A stretch of 64,000 bases of DNA from Anaeramoeba ignava. Its lineage: Eukaryota; Metamonada; Anaeramoebidae. Shown piece by piece: positions 33,653-44,294 of the stretch (positions within the stretch are counted from its first letter, which is position 1; every line of letters begins with the position of its first letter). The stretch lies in the NCBI GenBank assembly GCA_028826165.1, contig JAPDFW010000074.1, forward strand, positions 248,001 through 312,000, given 5' to 3'. The position numbers and the translations under genes were made by a program. The notes beneath the pieces are model-generated. The model was not told the origin of the DNA. It saw only the letters and a list, made by a program, of their open reading frames with translations, and searched no databases.

Positions 33653-35850
33653 ATGGAAGAATTAGAAAAAAAATTTGGAAGAAGAAATCGAGGAAAATCA
33701 ACAAAACCAAATCAAAAATTCCAAAAAAAAAAGAATCAAAACAAAAAAAAACAAAATTCTAAAGAGAATTCTAGAGAAAATAGTTCGAATAACTTGAAAT
33801 TGGATGAAAAACAAAAATCAACTGATATCGATGACAAGGATTTAGATAAATTATTAAAAAAATTTATGGGAACAGGAGAATCTGATCTGTCTTTTCATCT
33901 TAGTTCAGATGATGAAGAAATTGATGAAAATGAAATTGAGGAAAAAATCGAAAAATTTCGAAAAGAAAAGGAAGAAAAAATTAAAGAAGAAGAAAAAGGC
34001 AAAAAAAAAGGAGGAGTTTTTGGGTTTTTTAAAAGTCTAGCGAGTGATTCAGAATTAACAAGAAAGGATCTGGTTCCGGTTGTTGATAAATTTCGTCTTC
34101 ATTTGATTACTAAAAATGTACCTTCAGAAATTGCACAAAAAATTTGTGAATCTATTATTGTTAATCTTGAAGGAAAAAAAATTGGGAAATTTACAAGAAC
34201 TGTTGCAGTTGTTAAGGAAGCGATTGAAGATTCCATTATGAAAATATTAACACCCAAGAAAGATATTAATATTCTAAAAAATATTGAGGAATCAAAAACA
34301 AAAGGGGTGCCTTATACAATTGTATTTTGTGGAGTGAATGGAGTTGGGAAAGTAAAAATATTCAAATATAAAAAAAATATTCAAATATAAAAAAATATTC
34401 AAATAATTTATATAAAAAAATATTTAAATATTTATAAAAGTGTCTTGCAAAAAATACTCCGATTCTACTTTATAACGGTTCAATCCAAAACGTTCAAGAT
34501 ATCAAACAAGGATCTCTAATAATGGGTGATGATTCAACTCCAAGAAAAGTCATTTCAACTACAAAAGGAAAAAGTGAAATGTTTAAAATCACTCATTCAG
34601 ATGGAAGGTTTTATATTGTTAACAACCAACACATTTTAACTCTTCAAAACAAACAAGGAAAAACCATTGATATTTCAATCCAAGATTATTTGAAAAAATC
34701 AACATTTTGGAAACAGCAATATTTCGGGTTTACAGTTCCTGTTGATTTTCAAAAACAACAAATTCAAATCAATCCTTATTCGTTTGCTTTATGGATTGCT
34801 GGCAAAAAAACACTGAATAAGGATTTTTTAAACAGGAACAAATTTATTCCAAACGAACTCAAATTCAACACAAGAAAAATTAGAATGGAATTTTTGTCTG
34901 GATTAATTGATTCAATTGGAAAAAGAGAAGTTATAAAAGATGGAGAAAAAGAAAAAGCATATTATGAATTGGATTTTGGTTCTGAAAATAAAACACTCAG
35001 AAATGATGTTGAATTCATTTGCAATTCTTTAGGATTAAAAACGCAACGTGAAGAAACAGAGAATTTAATAATTTTGGAGGAAGAAATGGAAAAAATTGAG
35101 AAAGCAGGAAAATCAAGAAATTGCTGTTCAAATGAAACAGACAAAAATCAAGGAGTTCATCTTTATAATTTTGCAGTTGAATCAATCGGAGAAGATGAAT
35201 ATTTTGGATTTACACTTGATGGAAATGGAAGGTTTATTTTAGGGAATTTTATCGTTACACACAACAGCACATCACTTGCCAAAATTGCGTTTTGGTTGCA
35301 ACAGAAGAAATACAGCATCATCATTGCGGCTGGAGATACTTTCCGCTCTGGAGCTGTTGAGCAGCTTCGGGTTCATGCAAAATGCTTGAATATCCCTTTG
35401 TTCGAAAGAGGATACAGGAAAGACCCAGTCAATGTTGCTGCTGCTGCAATTCGAAAAGCGCAAAGCGAGAATATTGATGTTGTTCTTGTTGACACAACTG
35501 GAAGAATGCAAGACAACGAAACGCAGATGCGCGCGTTAGTTCGTCTTGTTGAGGTCAACAATCCTGACTTACTTTTGTTTGTTGGAGAGGCTTTAGTTGG
35601 GAATGATGGTGTTGATCAATTGGTTCAATTCAATCGTTGTTTGGCTGATTATTCAAATCTTCCTAATCCTAGACTTATTGATGGTATTCTTTTGACTAAG
35701 TTTGATACTATTGATGATAAAGTTGGTGCTGCTTTATCAATGGTTTATACTTCGGGTCAACCTATTGTTTTTGTTGGAGTTGGACAAACATATCCTGATT
35801 TGAAGAAAATGGATGCAAAAGTTGTTTGCAAACTTTTGACCAAGATTTAA
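33653..35850 (+). CDS. SRPRA: Signal recognition particle receptor alpha subunit, interrupted by an intein
   Basis: Two exons (33653-34351, 34441-35850) read through as N-extein, intein and C-extein. The first exon carries a Lys/Glu-rich linker, then the helical N domain ([51 protein letters not shown]). FCGVNGVGK opens the GTPase P-loop. After the intein, the C-extein resumes [11 protein letters not shown], then [46 protein letters not shown] and a closing GQTYPDL. This is the ER receptor for SRP, an SRP54-type GTPase. The spliced product would be 427 aa from this ATG. The frame is open further upstream to about 33449 (ITHWQDTKKGQQITKERG) after a possible acceptor, so the true N-terminus, including the SRX domain that binds SR-beta, probably lies on upstream exons not securely found. 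Confidence 0.92.
34352..34440 (+). other. 89-nt spliceosomal intron ending exactly at the intein's first codon
   Basis: The intron starts GTAAAAATATTC right after the AAA codon of the P-loop lysine and ends ATTTATAAAAG directly before TGT, the intein's Cys1. It is phase 0, AT-rich like other introns here, and contains in-frame stops, so removal is required to connect the N-extein to the intein. Confidence 0.85.
34441..35265 (+). mobile_element. Intein in the SRP receptor P-loop, with degenerate LAGLIDADG endonuclease
   Basis: A 275-residue in-frame insert between Lys and Ser of GVNGVGK/ST. Splicing blocks are present. Block A is [18 protein letters not shown], with nucleophile Cys1. Block B is [11 protein letters not shown], with His64. 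Block F is [19 protein letters not shown]. Block G is FIVTHN, with His274 and Asn275, followed by Ser+1 of the extein. This is a class 1 intein. The centre (about residues 105-200) looks like a LAGLIDADG homing endonuclease: ALWIAGK (116-122) sits where the first motif is expected and [10 protein letters not shown] (151-160) is the second. The acidic residue expected near the end of each motif is Lys122 and Ile159, so DNA cleavage is probably lost. Autocatalytic excision should restore the GTPase. Confidence 0.93.
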
Positions 35851-35968
35851 ATCAAATTTCAAATTAAATTTCAATTCAAAAATCAAAATCAATATTTTTT
35901 TTTCTTTCAAAAATAAAAACTAAAAAAAATCTTTCTTAAATTTCCGTTTATTTTTTCCCTAATTCCCT

Positions 35969-37069
35969 TTAGAAATTATCACATAAAAAATGAATCCTTT
36001 TTGAACCATATTCTTCATATTCATTCCTTTTCAAAGAACGTTTCAAAAATTCTTCTCCATTTGTAAATTTTGAACCTCCAATCCAAGAAAGAATATCATT
36101 GTTTGTTTGAGAACTAATCAAGATATTTTGGTTTTGTGGGAAATAATAACCCAAATCTCTCTTCAATCTTTCTTCAAAACCTGGAAACATTGTCGATCCA
36201 CCTGAAAGAATAATATTCAATGATAAAATATTTTGGATTTTTGGTTCAAATAATTCCACAATTTCATAAATTGTTTCTTGAATTCCTTTTTGCTCAACAA
36301 ACGATAAATTTGGTTGAAAAAGTACTTCTGGTGTTGAAAATCTTTCTGAATTAAGAGTTATAATTTCTTCTCCAATTTTGAAATTTTTTTCACATCTCGA
36401 TGATTCTCTTGAGATCATAAGTTCCTCTTCATAATCTAAAGCAACATAACAAAGTTCCTCTTTGATTTGCTTAACAATTTCAAATTCAGATGTTGATGAG
36501 AAATAATGACCTGCTTGTTTAAGTTGTTTCACTAAATACTGAGTAAGACTTTTTCCTCCAAATTGAAAAAAATCTAATTTATAATTCGTTGAAAATTTTC
36601 CTTCATAAACTGGCAATATTTGAGTCAATCCATCCCCAATATCAACAACAAGTCCTGTTCTTCTATTCAATGCAAGAAGAGTTAATAAAGGCTGGATTTC
36701 AAATGCGATTGAAGGAAATGAAAAAGTTTCAAGGAATAGTTCAACTAATTTCTCTCTTTCTGGTTTTGATGCAAACATTGGCTCAGCAATGAGAACTGGT
36801 TCGTTTGCTGATTCCATTTTAAGTTCAGAGAAAAGAAGATGGTGATAAATTTTCTCAAGCTGATCCCAGTTTTTTACTCTTCCATTTTCGATTGGATACT
36901 CGATTCTTAATTCTTTTTTTGAAATTGCATCATTTCCAATATAATTTATTTTTTTCCGATTTGTTCCAATTAGATTCGGTAGTTTGATTTTGGGCGACAT
37001 TTCTCCTGAAAATCCTGCTTTAATTGAATTTGAACCTTGATCAATCACAATAGCATTTCCGTTTCCCAT
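35969..37069 (-). CDS. Divergent actin-related protein 1 of 2
   Basis: A 366-aa single-exon protein starting MGNGNAIVIDQGSNSIKAGF. The start chosen is the first ATG; upstream in-frame sequence begins only at a TTG. Actin-fold nucleotide motifs are kept: phosphate-1 loop DQGSNSIKAGFSG (Asp kept), the helix Gln in EIQPLLTLLAL at the actin Gln137 position, phosphate-2 loop VVDIGDGLTQ and adenosine motif NIILSGGSTMFPGF. Actin His161 is Gln here. The length is normal for actin. It is too divergent to be conventional actin and I cannot place it in a numbered Arp class. It lies head-to-tail with a second actin-like gene 72 bp upstream, so the two are likely old tandem duplicates. Confidence 0.8.
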   Translation of the reverse strand: MGNGNAIVIDQGSNSIKAGFSGEMSPKIKLPNLIGTNRKKINYIGNDAISKKELRIEYPIENGRVKNWDQLEKIYHHLLFSELKMESANEPVLIAEPMFASKPEREKLVELFLETFSFPSIAFEIQPLLTLLALNRRTGLVVDIGDGLTQILPVYEGKFSTNYKLDFFQFGGKSLTQYLVKQLKQAGHYFSSTSEFEIVKQIKEELCYVALDYEEELMISRESSRCEKNFKIGEEIITLNSERFSTPEVLFQPNLSFVEQKGIQETIYEIVELFEPKIQNILSLNIILSGGSTMFPGFEERLKRDLGYYFPQNQNILISSQTNNDILSWIGGSKFTNGEEFLKRSLKRNEYEEYGSKRIHFLCDNF

Positions 37070-37140
37070 TTCCTTAATCCAAAAATTAAATTTAAATTTC
37101 AATTAATTTAAAATAAAAATAAAACCATTTCCATTTAACA

Positions 37141-38331
37141 TTATTTTACAGATTGAGAAGGAATCTCTTTTTCAAATTGAATATAGAAATCATTTTCCAT
37201 TTCTGAAGTTTTCGAATAATCTTGAAATGTTGGAATTTCGCCATTTTCGTTGTAATCATCCATGGTATAAAACTTTGTAAACTCTTTCGCAATTTTTGAG
37301 CTTCCAATCCAATTCAAAAAATTCCGATTTTCCAAACTAACAATATTCACTTGATTTTGAGTTGATAATTCAAGCTCTTTTTTCAATCTTTCAGGAAAGC
37401 CTTGAAACAGCGTTGATCCACCAGATAAAATGATGTTCTGAAATAGCAATTGGTGATATTGAGGATCGCATTTTAAAATACTATCAGAAACTAGTTTGTG
37501 AATTGGATGATAATTCCAATCTTGCATTTTCGGTTGAAATAACAATTCGGGACAAATAAATCGAGATTGGGAAAGCGAAACAGTTTGGTAATCAGGAAGT
37601 TCATAAGATTTACTCAAATTTTCTTTTCGTGATTTTTCCATTTCCTTATCAAAATCCAAAGCAACATAGCATAATTTTTCTTTGATATCTTGCACTAATC
37701 CAATATCAGAGCTTTCATTGAGTATCGGCAAATTGACTGCCTCTGAATACATTAATTTCCTCAAAAATAAATTTAATTCATAGCCTGCAATATTTTGTTT
37801 TTGCACATTTTCAATAATTCCATTTCCATTAATAAAAGGCTCCACAATAGAAATACCGTCTCCAATATGAACAACAATTGCTGTTGAATTTCTATCGATT
37901 GAAGTTAGAATTGATTGGCAAAAATCATTCAAATGCAACGCAGGCACATTAAATGTTTCAAAAAGAATTTGACCTATTTTTTGTGATTGAATTTTTGGAT
38001 TTCGTGCGAATTCATTCACAAAAACAGGATATTTTTCAGGTTCAACACGAAGTTCATTATAATAAGCGTGATAAATTAATTTTTCATAATCATCCCAATT
38101 GTCAATGATCCCGTTTTTAATTACATAACGAAAACTAAGAAAACTTCGTTTGGATTTTATTTCATCTCCAACATATGAATCTTTATTATTAGCTCCAATC
38201 ATAACAAATTTATATTTGGGTCTCCCAACTATACTTGGAAAAACAGAACGAGGAGCGTTATCGCCAGCAAATCCTGCTTTGATATTATATGAACCGTGAT
38301 TCAGGCAAACAACTTGATTATTTTTTTCCAT
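37141..38331 (-). CDS. Divergent actin-related protein 2 of 2, altered ATP site
   Basis: A 396-aa single-exon actin-fold protein (MEKNNQVVCLNHGSYNIKAGF ... QNIILSGGSTLFQGFPERL). LRVEPEKYPVFVNEF, IKEKLCYVALDFDKEM and RFICPELLFQP are clear actin-family blocks. In the nucleotide site the phosphate-1 loop reads LNHGSY where actin has DNGSG, and the phosphate-2 loop reads VVHIGDG where actin has MDSGDG. Both metal/phosphate-contacting Asp residues are thus replaced (Asn and His), and the actin Gln137 position appears to be Cys. ATP hydrolysis is probably weak or absent, as in some nuclear Arps. A function in cytoskeleton or chromatin complexes cannot be decided. The ATG lies only 54 bp from the divergent unknown gene at 38386. 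Confidence 0.8.
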   Translation of the reverse strand: MEKNNQVVCLNHGSYNIKAGFAGDNAPRSVFPSIVGRPKYKFVMIGANNKDSYVGDEIKSKRSFLSFRYVIKNGIIDNWDDYEKLIYHAYYNELRVEPEKYPVFVNEFARNPKIQSQKIGQILFETFNVPALHLNDFCQSILTSIDRNSTAIVVHIGDGISIVEPFINGNGIIENVQKQNIAGYELNLFLRKLMYSEAVNLPILNESSDIGLVQDIKEKLCYVALDFDKEMEKSRKENLSKSYELPDYQTVSLSQSRFICPELLFQPKMQDWNYHPIHKLVSDSILKCDPQYHQLLFQNIILSGGSTLFQGFPERLKKELELSTQNQVNIVSLENRNFLNWIGSSKIAKEFTKFYTMDDYNENGEIPTFQDYSKTSEMENDFYIQFEKEIPSQSVK

Positions 38332-38385
38332 TTTAAAAAAGAAAAAATGAAAAAAATGAAATTTTCATTTTTCATTTCGAAAAAA

Positions 38386-40167
38386 ATGTCTATTCAATTT
38401 GTTCCCACTTTTGGTCCTTTGAAATATTATTTAGGCGGTTTATATGCTCCAAAAAATGAAATTAAATATAATCCTGATGATTATTTAAATTCTCTTATTC
38501 AAAGAATTGAGAAAAAAGAATCAAAAGCAATTTTAGAAACTATTTCCCAATTAATAAATGATTCTGAATTGAATTTTGACAAAATCAATATCTATGAAAT
38601 TGAATTTGTGAATTATGGAAGTTTGGAAATAATTTTCAGATTAAAATTCACTTATAAATCAAAAGAAATGTCTTTTATAATTGTTTCATCTCAACTTCCT
38701 TCTTTGATTGAAAAAGTTCATCAAGATTTTATTCACACAAAAGAGTTTCACAAACATTTCCCAAATTTAATTTTAGAAGTTTTCAATTATGATGAATTCC
38801 AACTTTCCAAATCAAAATTATCCATTTCTTTTTTTACTCAAATTGATCTTAATTTATGTAGATGTATTGCAAAAAACAAAAGCTATTCTGAAAATTGGGG
38901 AGTTTGTTATAATTATTTTTAATTTAAAATTTAAAATCAAAATTAAAAATCAAAATTAAAATCAAAATTAAAATCAAAATTAAAATTAAAATTAAAAATT
39001 AAAAAAAAAAAAATCAAAATCAAAATCAAAATCAAAATCAAAATCAAAATCAAAATCAAAATCAAAATCAAAATCAAAATCAAAATCAAAATCAAAATCA
39101 AAATCAAAATCAAAATCAAAATCAAAATCAAAATCAAAATCAAAATCAAAATTAAAATCAAAATCAAAATCAAAAAAATAAAAAAAAATCAAAATCAAAA
39201 ATCAAAATCAAAATCAAAATCAAAATCAAAAATCAAAATCAAATCAAAATAAAAAATTAAAAATCAAAATCAAAATCAAAATCAAAATTAAAATTAAAAT
39301 CAAAATTAAAATTAAAATTAAAATCAAAATCAAAATTAAAATTAAAATCAAAATCAAAATCAAAATCAAAATCAAAATCAAAATCAAAATCAAAATCAAA
39401 ATCAAAATCAAAATCAAAATAAAAATAAAAATAAAAATAAAAATCAAAATCAAAATCAAAATCAAAATAAAAATCAAAATCAAAATCAAAATCAAAATCA
39501 AAATCAAAATCAAAATAAAAATAAAAATCAAAATCAAAATCAAAATAAAAATAAAAATCAAAAAAATCAAAATCAAAATAAAAATCAAAATCAAAATCAA
39601 AATCAAAATCAAAATCAAAATCAAAATTAAAATCAAAATCAAAATTAAAATTAAAATCAAAATTAAAATCAAAATCAAAATAAAAATAAAAATCAAAATC
39701 AAAATCAAAATAAAAATCAAAATTAAAAATCAAAATCAAAATAAAAGATTTATAATCCAGAACCAATTTATAGATTTGAACCTTTTGATAATGAATTATC
39801 AGAATTCACAAAACAAATGATAATTGCTTCTTTAATTGGAACTTACAATCATAAACTCCAAAAAGGAATTTCTTGTTCAAGAGCTTCTGGTGGTGATTTT
39901 GTTCTTCTCAGAAATTTCGATTACTCTCAAAAATCTTTGAAAGAATGTTGGAGAATGATTTCTGTTAGAAATGAAATTGAAATTGATTTCCAAAATTATT
40001 GTGATTTGATTATCAAAGAATTCCAAATTTCATCTAAAATTTCAGATCAAAAAGTTATTGATGATTCTCTTAAAATTAACCATAATTCCAAAGAGGCATT
40101 TAAATTAGAAACAATTCAAAAAGGAATTGAATTAGGAAAAGAAATGAATAAAATTTGGATTAATTAA
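38386..40167 (+). CDS. Unknown two-exon protein with a giant microsatellite intron
   Basis: Exons 38386-38901 and 39748-40167 join in phase 0 (ENWG/IYNPEPIY) to give 311 aa. I chose the ATG of MSIQFVPTFGPLKYYLGG, since the open frame before it overlaps the divergent actin-like gene and is not conserved-looking. No signal peptide or TM segment is obvious. The protein has mixed alpha/beta composition with aromatic-rich strands (NYGSLEIIFRLKFTYKSKEM, KLSISFFTQIDLNLCRCIAK) and an ISCSRASGGDFVLLRNFDYS segment in exon 2. I do not recognise the family. The 846-nt intron is nearly pure AAAATC hexamers. Exon 1 could instead be a separate gene ending at 38922; the in-phase join and shared composition favour one gene. 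Confidence 0.55.
38930..39740. repeat. AAAATC hexamer array inside the unknown gene's intron
   Basis: About 800 bp of (AAAATC)n with AAAATT and AAAATA variants. Repeat frames reading ILILIL or DFDFDF on the minus strand are artefacts. Confidence 0.95.
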
Positions 40168-40169
40168 AA

Positions 40170-40555
40170 TTATAATTAAAATTAAAATTAAAATCAAAAT
40201 CAAAATCAAAATCAAAATCAAAATCAAAATTAAAATTAAAATTAAAATTAAAATCAAATTAAAATTAAAATCAAAATTAAAATCAAAATCAAAATCAAAA
40301 TCAAAATTAAAATTAAAATTAAAATTAAAATCAAAATCAAAATCAAAATCAAAATCAAAATCAAAATTAAAATTAAAATCAAAATCAAAATCAAAATCAA
40401 AATCAAAATCAAAATCAAAATCAAAATCAAAATTAAATTTAAAATCAAAATCAAAATCAAAATCAAAATCAAAATCAAAATCAAAATCAAAATCAAAATC
40501 AAAATCAAAATCAAAATCAAAATAAAAATCAAAATCAAAATCAAAATAAATGAAA
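40170..40555. repeat. Second AAAATC/AAAATT array after the unknown gene
   Basis: About 380 bp of the same hexamers as the preceding intron, filling the convergent gap to the small gene at 40592. Confidence 0.95.
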
Positions 40556-40591
40556 ATTAAAATTAAAAAGAAAAATTGGTTCGTTTTGATT

Positions 40592-40852
40592 TTATTTAAT
40601 TAAATCCGAAATTGAAATTGTTTCGGTTGGTTGATCAACATAATCAATAAAAACAAAATTTCCATTTAAATGAACATTTGTAGCTCCAGTTTTATTATCA
40701 TAATTTGCACCTTGATTCCAACTTCCTCCCCAACTCTTAATCTCTTTGTTTGTTCTTTTATCAACTAATGTCCATGTGTAATCTGAATGTGAATAGAAAT
40801 AACTATCATCCGAACGTTCACTTCGAACTATTTTATAATCTTTTTCAGTCAT
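40592..40852 (-). CDS. Small hypothetical protein, 86 aa
   Basis: Starts at the ATG of MTEKDYKIVRSERSDDSYFY. It is a compact, soluble-looking sequence rich in aromatic residues and glycine (DYTWTLVDKRTNKEIKSWGG, NVHLNGNFVFIDYVDQPTET), suggestive of a small beta-sheet fold. There is no signal peptide, TM segment or repeat bias. I do not recognise a family. Normal codon composition compared with the flanking microsatellite argues that it is real. Confidence 0.55.
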   Translation of the reverse strand: MTEKDYKIVRSERSDDSYFYSHSDYTWTLVDKRTNKEIKSWGGSWNQGANYDNKTGATNVHLNGNFVFIDYVDQPTETISISDLIK

Positions 40853-40904
40853 TTTTTTTGTTGTTTTTTTAAACAAGAAAAGAAAAAATGAAAAATAAAA
40901 AATA

Positions 40905-41460
40905 AAAAAATGAAAAATAAGAATAGATTTAATTTAATATTTAATTAATAAATTAATTTAAAAATATAATTTAATATTTAATTTTATGTTTAAAATAATA
41001 ATTTATTGTTTTAAATTTAAATATTTTATTATTTAAATATTTAACATAAAAATATAAAAAATAAGAATAGGTTTAATTTAATATTCAATTAATAAATTAA
41101 TTTAAAAATATAATTTAATATTTAATTTTATTATTAAAATAATAATTTAATGTTTTGAATTTAAATATTTTATTATTTAAATATTTAACATATAAATATA
41201 AAAATGAGAATAGATTTAATTTAATATTCAGATTTATAAATTAATTTAAAAATATAATTTAATATTTAATTTTATGTTTAAAATAATAATTTAATGTTTT
41301 AGATTTAAATATTTTATTATTTAAATATTTAACATATAAATATAAAAAATAAGAATAGATTTAATTTAATATTTAATTAATAAATTAATTTAAAAATATA
41401 ATTTTATATTTAATTTTATGTTTAAAATAATAATTTATTGTTTTAGATTTAAATATAAAA
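40905..41460. repeat. ~143-bp satellite, about four copies, after copy C
   Basis: Unit with ATAAGAATAGATTTAATTTA ... AATAATTTATTGTTTTAGAT. It is the reverse complement of the arrays near copies A and B, matching the reversed gene orientation in this half. Confidence 0.85.
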
Positions 41461-41557
41461 ATTGAATGAAATTTTATTTTCTTTTTTTAATTTTTGAAAT
41501 TGAAATTGAATTTGAAATTGAAGGAAATTGAAATTGAATTTGAAATTGAATTTGGAA

Positions 41558-44294
41558 TTAAATATCCAAATCATCATGAAGTTCTTTTTCTTCTTTGTTT
41601 TCTTTGATAATTTCTTTGATAATTCGTTTTCTTCTTTTTTTCTTTTTATAGAAAATAATTCCAATAATAATTATTGAAATAATAACAATAATTGGAATAA
41701 TTATTCCTAAAGTTATTGCTGTTGTTTTTGAATTATTATTAGATTCATTTGTTGTTGATATTGTAATTGATGTTGTTGAATTAATTCCTGAATATTGATT
41801 AAATGAACAATTTAAATCAGCTGATGAATAAATTGAAATTTCATAATATTCTTCTCCTTTTAATCCTGAAGAAACTGAATAAATTGTTGTTAGATTTGTT
41901 AAACAAATTGAAGTTGAATTATAAGTAAATGAATATGCTTTTAATCCACTTGATAAAATTAATGAATTCCAATTACATACAAATCCATTAATTAATGAAT
42001 TACAAATTAATGAAGTAATATTTCCTAATTTAGCTCTTGTTGAAATAATTGAACTTGGTAATCCTAAATATGGAGTTTCACAATTTAAATCTGAACATCC
42101 TCGAATTGAAATATTATATTCAATATTTCCTGATATTCCACTTATTATTCCAATACCTTCATTTCCACTTAAATCAAGAGATGTGAATTTTTCCCAATTT
42201 GTTTCATTATTAAGTGAAATTGAATAATTATTTGCATTTGTTAATTTTGTGAAATTAAATTCAATTTCTTCAATTTTGGAAATTGTTTCATAAATTATTG
42301 GAGATGGTAAATTATCAGTTTTAATTGAAATTGATGAAATATATCCACATTTTCCATTTGAATTACATGCTGATATATTGATTTGATATTCTTGATTTGG
42401 AAATTGAACTGTAAATTGTTGATTTGATGAAGTTGGTTGATAATTTCCTGAATCATTTTGATAAATTGATTGATAAGTTAAATTATAATAAAATGGAATT
42501 GAACAATTAATTGGTTGATTCCAATTACAATTAATATCTATTGAATTTGAAATTGAACATGTTAAATTTGTAATTTCACCAAATAATAATGAAATTGATG
42601 ATTCAACAATTTCTCCTTTATCATCTCCTTCACATTCTTGTGTTCTACATCCACAAATTGAAATATTATAATCATTTTCACATTCTAAATTATTCAAAAA
42701 ATAATCAAGTGAAGAATTATCAACTGAAATGAAAGATATTAAATCAGGTTGAGATTGAATGATATAAGAAAGATTATAATGATTAAGATGAGCAATTCCT
42801 TCATTTATTTGAACATTTGGATAATCCCAAGTAACATTAATTGAATTGTTTGAAGGATTTGATAATTGAAAATCTTTTACAGAATCAATTTTTGTTGTTA
42901 AATTAATGAAAGAAGAAGATTCACCACATTTCATTGTTACATTATCACAAGCTTTGATTTGAATTGAATAATATTCATTTCCAGTAATATTATCATAAAT
43001 TGAAGAATTAAATTGTTGATAATAAACATTTCCATCTTCAAGAATTGGATAATCAATATCAATCCAATCATATCCATAATTAATTTGATAAATCAATGTT
43101 AAAGAAGATTGAATTTTATCCCAATAACAATCAAATAATGAAAACAAAGATGAACAATTAAGAATAATAACTTGGGGAATGAAACTACCTTCATAAACAA
43201 ATACTTGATTTGCAACATAAGCTCCAATAACAGTAAAATTTCCATAAATTGAAACAGAATATCCAAAATTTGAAGCTGATTCACTCAACATTTTTTCTTG
43301 ATTCCAAATTGATTCATTATATCTGTAAATAAATGCTTTTCTTTCATCAGTAGCTCCAATAACAATAACATCTTCATAAATTGAAACAGAACATCCAAAA
43401 GTTGAATATGAAGGTTCACCCAAATTTTGTTCTTCATTCCAATTTGTTCCATTATATCTGTAAATAAATGCTTGATTTGCATATAAAGTTCCAATAACAA
43501 TAACATCTTTATAAATTGAAACAGAATATCCAAAATTTGAATATGAAGGTTCACTCAAATTTTCTTCTTGATTCCAAATTGATTCATTATATCTGTAAAT
43601 AAATGCTTGGCTTGTATAATCAGTACCAATAACAATAACATCTTTATAAATTGAAACACTCCATCCAAAATATGAAATTGAAGGTTCATCCAAAACTTGT
43701 TCTTCATTCCAAATTGATTCATTATATCTGTAAATAAATGCTTGTTTTGCACCAGGAGCTCCAATAACAATAACATCTTCATAAATTGAAACACTCCATC
43801 CAAAATATTGAGCTGAAGATTCATAGAAATTTTGTTCTTGATTCCAAATTGATCCATTATATCTGTAAATAAATGCTTTTCTTGCATCAGGAGCTCCAAT
43901 AACAATAACATCTTCATAAATTGAAACAGACTTCCCAAAATTTGTAATTGATTCACTCAAAATTTTGTTCTTCATTCCAAATTGATTCATTATATCTGTA
44001 AATATATGCTTGATTTGCACCAAAAGCACCAATAACAGTAACATCTCCATAAATTGAAACAGAATGCCCAAAATATCCTGAACCTGAAAATTGATTTAAT
44101 AAATTCCAAATCCAAGCTTCATCTGGAGTAGAATAATATCTTGTTGTTTCTGTTAATAATCTTGTTGTTTCTAGTTCTTGAATTATTGTGGAAATTGAAT
44201 TTTGTTGATTTTGATTTTGATTTTGATTTGATTGAATTAAGAAAATATTAATAATTAAGAAAAAGAAAAAAGAAAAGAAAAGAATTAATTTCAT
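41558..44294 (-). pseudogene. FG-GAP/Fn3 surface receptor, copy C, one frameshift in blade 1
   Basis: Complete in every domain: signal peptide from the ATG at 44294, N/Q linker, seven FG-GAP blades, Fn3-like stalk, TM helix and tail. One extra base in an A/T run near 43959-43966, just after IWNEEQ of blade 1, shifts the frame. The upstream part stops after 113 aa, and the remaining frame is open to 41558. The tail is the KRIIKEIIKENKEEKELHDDLDI variant, the most diverged in the set. A single indel in a short homopolymer could be an assembly error; otherwise this is a young pseudogene. Blades 4 and 6 (TDYTSQ and ATDERK types) are shared with copy F. Confidence 0.7.

Noticed and set aside
33434-33710. 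Minus-strand frames opposite the SRP receptor linker
   Set aside because: They are antisense to a lysine-rich coding segment, giving F/L-rich artefacts.
34441-35265. Insert as a group I intron with its own endonuclease gene, or a Hedgehog-type Hint domain
   Set aside because: The insert is in frame with both exteins from first to last codon and ends His-Asn followed by Ser, with C-extein continuing the GTPase; a Hint domain would not restore a P-loop.
38943-40544. DFDFDF and ILILIL frames on the minus strand
   Set aside because: They are pure AAAATC repeat translation inside an intron and a spacer, with no start context or unique sequence.
43285-44071. Short frames of the type MKMLLLLELL on the minus strand within receptor genes
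   Set aside because: They are the same out-of-frame reading of each FG-GAP repeat, present in every copy.
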